From contig NZ_JAPDDR010000009.1 in the NCBI RefSeq assembly GCF_025950095.1, positions 1 through 64,000 on the forward strand: a DNA stretch of 64,000 nucleotides. Direction: 5' to 3'. This stretch comes from Luteolibacter rhizosphaerae (GTDB lineage: Bacteria; Verrucomicrobiota; Verrucomicrobiia; Verrucomicrobiales; Akkermansiaceae). The first letter of the stretch is position 1. Each line of letters begins with the position of its first letter. The notes under the pieces were generated by a model. It ran no database searches and was not told the DNA's origin. It was given only the letters and a program-made list of their open reading frames with translations. Of the stretch, positions 60,538-64,000 are shown piece by piece. Both the position numbers and the translations under genes were made by a program.

Positions 60538-62340
60538 ATGCCATCGCGCGCCCTTCTCGCCGCCCTGCTCTTTGCCGCGCCTCTTGCGGCTCAGGAGACC
60601 CTCTTCCAGCAGCAGCCCGATCCGAAATCGAACACGCGGGTGGAGGCGGTTGCGCTCTTCAGCCGACCCTCGCCCGGCGGCTTCCTGCCGGTGCGGGTAA
60701 CGGTGACGAACGCCGGCGAGCAGGATGGCGATATCACGCTGCGCTGCGTGGCCAACGACGGCAACTATGGCGGCGAAGGGAGCGAGATGAACTCCTCCTA
60801 CAAGCTGGATGCGCCGGCCGGAAAATCCACCAAACATGACATCCTGATCCCCTGCAACACGCTGCTCAACTACGGCTACGCGTCCCTAGGGACCACGAAT
60901 GTGACCGTGACGATGAGCGGGTCGTTCGGGGCGAACTCCGGATCGGTCTCGGGCAGCTATCTGCACGACCAGCCCGCGGTGCTGCTGAGCGAGCCGCTCT
61001 ATACGCCGAACGCGTCCACGCTGGACTCGCAGTTGAGCAGTTCGGGACGTTCGTCCGGTTACGGCGCGATCAACTTCGCCGGAAAGTTCGACCCGCGGGA
61101 GATGCCGGAGGACTGGCGAGCCTACAGCGGCTACGACGGGATCGGGATGACCGACGGCGATTGGGGACTGCTCTCGCCCGGAGCGCGGAATGCGATCCTG
61201 CGCTGGAACCGGCTGGGAGGACAGATCGTGATCTATGCCCAATCGGCGAATTCCGATCTGGCGACGCTCGGCATCAGCAATCTGGCGTCCGGGCAGAAGA
61301 GCGCGCAGCGGAGCTTCGGCAGCGTGAGCATCGTGCCGGCGGGGGGAAGCCTGAGTTTCTCCACGGATCAGGCGGACGAGATGATCGCCCGCTTCAAGTC
61401 GAAGGACAATCTGCCACCGCTGAACTCCGCGATCCGGGGAGACTTCAGCTCGAGCTGGCCGCTGCAGATCGACTTCGGCAACGAGGGGTACAATTACATG
61501 CTCTTCATCCTGATCCTGATCGGCTTCGGCGTGCTGGTGGGACCGGTGAACCTCTTTGTCTTCGCGAAGTCGGGCCAGCGTCATCGCTTGTTCATCACCA
61601 CGCCCATCATCGCGCTGGGGACGAGCTTGCTGCTAGTGGTGCTGATCATCGTGATCGACGGCTTCGGCGGTCGTGGGGCGCGGGTGGCGCTGATGGAGGT
61701 CCGGCCGGACGACGGGGAGAACTCGGCGTATATCTTCCAAGAGCAGGTGAGCCGGACCGGGGTGCTGCTCGGGGGCGGGTTCGGAGTGGGCGAGCCGGCG
61801 GCGATCACACCGGTGCCGCTCGCGTCCTCCCAATGGAGCCGCCTGACCGACCGGAACAACGGCGGCGGGATGCGCTATGAGGCGAACCTGCGGGACAACA
61901 AGCTGGAGGTGGATGGCGATTGGTTTCAGAGCCGCTCGGAGCAGGGGCAGCTGGTGCGGGCGATCGTGCCGACGCGCGGACGGATCGAGCTGCGAAGCAC
62001 GTCCGGCCCGCCCTCGCTGATCTCCACCTTCGATTTCCCGATCGAGAAAATCTACTACCGCGACAGCTCGGATGTTTACTGGTGCGCCGAGAACATCGAG
62101 CGCGGCAAAGCTTTCGAGCCGCGCCAAGTGCAACCCACCGAGGTGCTGAGCTTCGTGAACGAGGCGAAGTCGAAGCTCTCGACGAGGAGTAAAGAGGCAC
62201 TGTCGAAGCTTTCACCGCTTGAACGAGGCGACCGGCATTTCATCGCTGTTAGTGCCGCAGCGCCGGGTATCGATACGTTCAAGGGGATCGAGTGGAAGGA
62301 GACGAAGACCTTCATCACCGGCCCCGTCGCTCTTCCCTGA
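60538..62340 (+). CDS. Large periplasmic-membrane protein, 600 residues
   Basis: Not assigned to a named family. A signal peptide (ALLAALLFAAPLAAQ) precedes a beta-rich extracytoplasmic region of about 300 residues (VTVTNAGEQDGDITLRCVAN and similar strands; a YGYASLG segment). Two transmembrane helices follow at about 322-345 (MLFILILIGFGVLVGPVNLF) and 358-380, then a second soluble domain. GPVNLFVFAKSGQRHRLF between the helices is a conserved feature of such proteins in Planctomycetota and Verrucomicrobiota. It lies between moxR and the ABC ATPase with short gaps and is likely a partner of one of them. Confidence 0.7.
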   Translation: MPSRALLAALLFAAPLAAQETLFQQQPDPKSNTRVEAVALFSRPSPGGFLPVRVTVTNAGEQDGDITLRCVANDGNYGGEGSEMNSSYKLDAPAGKSTKHDILIPCNTLLNYGYASLGTTNVTVTMSGSFGANSGSVSGSYLHDQPAVLLSEPLYTPNASTLDSQLSSSGRSSGYGAINFAGKFDPREMPEDWRAYSGYDGIGMTDGDWGLLSPGARNAILRWNRLGGQIVIYAQSANSDLATLGISNLASGQKSAQRSFGSVSIVPAGGSLSFSTDQADEMIARFKSKDNLPPLNSAIRGDFSSSWPLQIDFGNEGYNYMLFILILIGFGVLVGPVNLFVFAKSGQRHRLFITTPIIALGTSLLLVVLIIVIDGFGGRGARVALMEVRPDDGENSAYIFQEQVSRTGVLLGGGFGVGEPAAITPVPLASSQWSRLTDRNNGGGMRYEANLRDNKLEVDGDWFQSRSEQGQLVRAIVPTRGRIELRSTSGPPSLISTFDFPIEKIYYRDSSDVYWCAENIERGKAFEPRQVQPTEVLSFVNEAKSKLSTRSKEALSKLSPLERGDRHFIAVSAAAPGIDTFKGIEWKETKTFITGPVALP

Positions 62341-62389
62341 AGTCTCCCCGACTTGGCACTTGTTACTTCTTACTTGGAACTTTTCCCCG

Positions 62390-63409
62390 ATGTCTGCCGC
62401 ACCCGCAATCAAAGTCCATAACCTCTACCGTTACTTCGGCCAGCTCAAGGCGGTGAACGGGATCAGCTTCGAGATCCCGCACGGATCGGTGTGCGGGTTC
62501 GTGGGAGCGAACGGGGCGGGTAAGACGACGACGATGCGGATTCTCGCCTCGCTCGACTACCCGACGATGGGAGTGGCCGAGATCTGCGGGATCAACGTGG
62601 TGCACCACCCGGAGGAAGTGCGACGATTGATCGGTTGGATGCCGGACCACTTCGGCAACTACGAGCACATGACGGTGATGGAGTACCTGGACTTCTACGC
62701 CCGGGCATTCGGCTACTCCGGTAAGGAGCGGAAGACGCGGGTGCAGGAAGTGATGGAATTCACCGACCTGATCCCGCTGGCGGAGCGTTTCTCTAACAAG
62801 CTTTCGAAGGGGATGACCCAGCGGTTGTGTCTGGGACGCGCGCTGCTGCATGATCCACAGGTGCTGATCATGGATGAACCCGCCGCGGGTCTGGACCCGA
62901 AGGCACGGGTGGAGCTGAAGCACTTGATCCGGGTGCTGGCGCAGGAGGGGAAGACGATCTTCATCTCCTCCCATATCCTCTCGGAACTGGGTGAGATGTG
63001 CGACTCGCTGCTATTCGTTAACGGCGGCCGGATCGTACACCATGGCGATGCCGAAACACTCAAACAGGGCACTGATGCCCATGGCGGCCTCCTTTACGAT
63101 GTGCAGGTGATTGGAGATCCCCAGTCAGTGGCCGACTGGTGCGTGGTGAACCCGAACGTGGAATTCCTGGAATCCCGCAAGGCCGGCGGGCGGATCCGGA
63201 TCGAGGCGGACGAGCCGGGCCGGGCGGCGGATGTGCTGGCGCGAATGGTGAAGGACGGGCTCAAGATCGTGGAATTCCACAAGGAGCAGCGGAATCTGGA
63301 AGACGCCTTCATCGACATGCTGGGGCGGATCGACCGCGGCGAGGGAGCGCTCCCAGAGATCGGCAAGCCGAAAGCGCCGAGCTTCACCCCCACGGATCTT
63401 CCGAACTGA
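62390..63409 (+). CDS. ABC transporter ATP-binding protein
   Basis: 339 residues from ATG 62390, since the frame upstream lies over the preceding gene's end. It belongs to the CcmA/NodI-like family of ABC-2 type ATPases. The Walker A is GANGAGKTT, the signature LSKGMTQRLCLGRA, the Walker B LIMDEPAAGLDPKAR, and SSHILSELGEMCD carries the switch histidine. The C terminus, VEFHKEQRNLEDAFIDMLGR, is typical of this family. It pairs with the permease that begins 6 bp after its stop. It might export a polysaccharide, peptide or drug, or support gliding or secretion as GldA does; no substrate can be read. Confidence 0.9.
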   Translation: MSAAPAIKVHNLYRYFGQLKAVNGISFEIPHGSVCGFVGANGAGKTTTMRILASLDYPTMGVAEICGINVVHHPEEVRRLIGWMPDHFGNYEHMTVMEYLDFYARAFGYSGKERKTRVQEVMEFTDLIPLAERFSNKLSKGMTQRLCLGRALLHDPQVLIMDEPAAGLDPKARVELKHLIRVLAQEGKTIFISSHILSELGEMCDSLLFVNGGRIVHHGDAETLKQGTDAHGGLLYDVQVIGDPQSVADWCVVNPNVEFLESRKAGGRIRIEADEPGRAADVLARMVKDGLKIVEFHKEQRNLEDAFIDMLGRIDRGEGALPEIGKPKAPSFTPTDLPN

Positions 63410-63415
63410 TTTTCC

Positions 63416-64000
63416 ATGAGCACTGCCGCTGCCACCGCTGCGCCACCGCCCACCGTCGCCCCTCCGCGTGGAGGTCGCTTCGACGATTTCAGCGACAAGC
63501 TCTCGCCGATGCTCGTGAAGGAGCTGCGGCAGGGTCTGCGCGCGAGGACCTTCGTAGTTGTGTTCCTTTCGCTCCAAGCCCTGCTGGCCGTAGTGCTGTT
63601 AGGCGCGGTGGGAGCAAACTCGCCGGAGAAGGCGGGACAGGTGGTGAGCTCGGTGATCTTCCTATTCTTCTCGCTGGCGGTGCTGGTGGTGCAGCCGCTG
63701 CGAGGCATCGGAGCGCTGCACAACGAGATCAAGGGGAACACGATCGACCTGATGGTGCTAACGCGTCTGGGTGCGTGGCGGATCGTGCTGGGCAAGTGGG
63801 TGGCGATCGTGAGCCAATCGGCGCTGCTGCTCACCGCCATCGCGCCGTACCTGATCCTGCGCTACTTCTTCGGGCGGATGAACCTCTTCGCCGAGCTGCT
63901 GTTGCTCGTGCTGGTGTTCCTGGGGTCGGCGGTGTTCACGGCGGTGACGGTAGGGCTTTCGGCGATCGGGCCGATTATCATCCGCGGGCTGTTTCCGCTG
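63416..64000 (+). CDS. ABC-2 type transporter permease (partial, cut by window end)
   Basis: The first 195 codons are present; no stop is reached. A short Pro/Ala-rich N terminus is followed by SPMLVKELRQGLRARTFVVV, the usual start of GldF/NatB-like permeases, and helices such as FLSLQAL then LAVVLLGAVG, and VIFLFFSLAVLVVQPLRGIG. The phrase NTIDLMVLTRLGAWRIVLGK is typical of verrucomicrobial ABC-2 permeases. It would form the transmembrane pair for the ATPase just upstream. Confidence 0.85.
   Translation, partial: MSTAAATAAPPPTVAPPRGGRFDDFSDKLSPMLVKELRQGLRARTFVVVFLSLQALLAVVLLGAVGANSPEKAGQVVSSVIFLFFSLAVLVVQPLRGIGALHNEIKGNTIDLMVLTRLGAWRIVLGKWVAIVSQSALLLTAIAPYLILRYFFGRMNLFAELLLLVLVFLGSAVFTAVTVGLSAIGPIIIRGLFPL

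Overview
The window is GC-rich chromosomal DNA, densely coded on both strands. It most likely comes from a Verrucomicrobiota bacterium of the Luteolibacter/Haloferula type. This is inferred from a giant secreted CotH/LTD protein with autotransporter-type repeats, a GxGYxYP protein, a nitrate operon ending in a fused DmsB-DmsC protein, a MoxR/ABC block of verrucomicrobial or planctomycetal style, and scattered GC-rich intergenic repeats. No 16S rRNA is present to confirm it.

Layout. 1-220: cut end of an IS3-type element. 445-12985: nitrate assimilation, with a NarK-type transporter, a PP2C/Ser-Thr kinase fusion, an unrelated MFS/TetR pair carrying a textbook operator, then nrtA, nrtB, two ATPases, nirA and a DmsBC fusion. 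The molybdenum catalytic subunit of nitrate reductase is not in the window. 13049-24687: subtilase, GH18, a protein with intact diadenylate cyclase motifs, an ECF sigma/anti-sigma-like/PDZ operon, a clan-A glycosidase, a dienelactone hydrolase, a secreted zinc peptidase, an NdpA-type protein and two small unknowns. 24684-36231: methyltransferases, a 57-residue membrane protein, nitroreductase/LysR, DinB-like/HxlR, uxaC, a lactonase-like propeller, tRNA-Lys and pyruvate kinase. 36356-42025: one 1889-residue secreted mosaic protein. 42039-46551: marR-pgeF-ispE-mscS operon, a lipoprotein and tRNA-Ser. 46703-49969: an MFS carrier and a GxGYxYP protein.

50020-56920: a Wadjet (JetABCD) plasmid/phage defence operon on the minus strand. 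jetA, jetB and jetC are intact and coupled by 4-bp overlaps. jetD looks broken: it has no usual start codon, a (GGAGAGC)6 tract at its 5' end, and a +1 frameshift before its last 44 codons. This is the most striking part of the window.

57210-64000: a membrane protein with a charged coiled coil, a 460-bp repeat-filled gap, a YegP-like protein, then MoxR ATPase, a large membrane protein, an ABC ATPase and an ABC permease that runs off the end. This last block is probably one transport or envelope unit.
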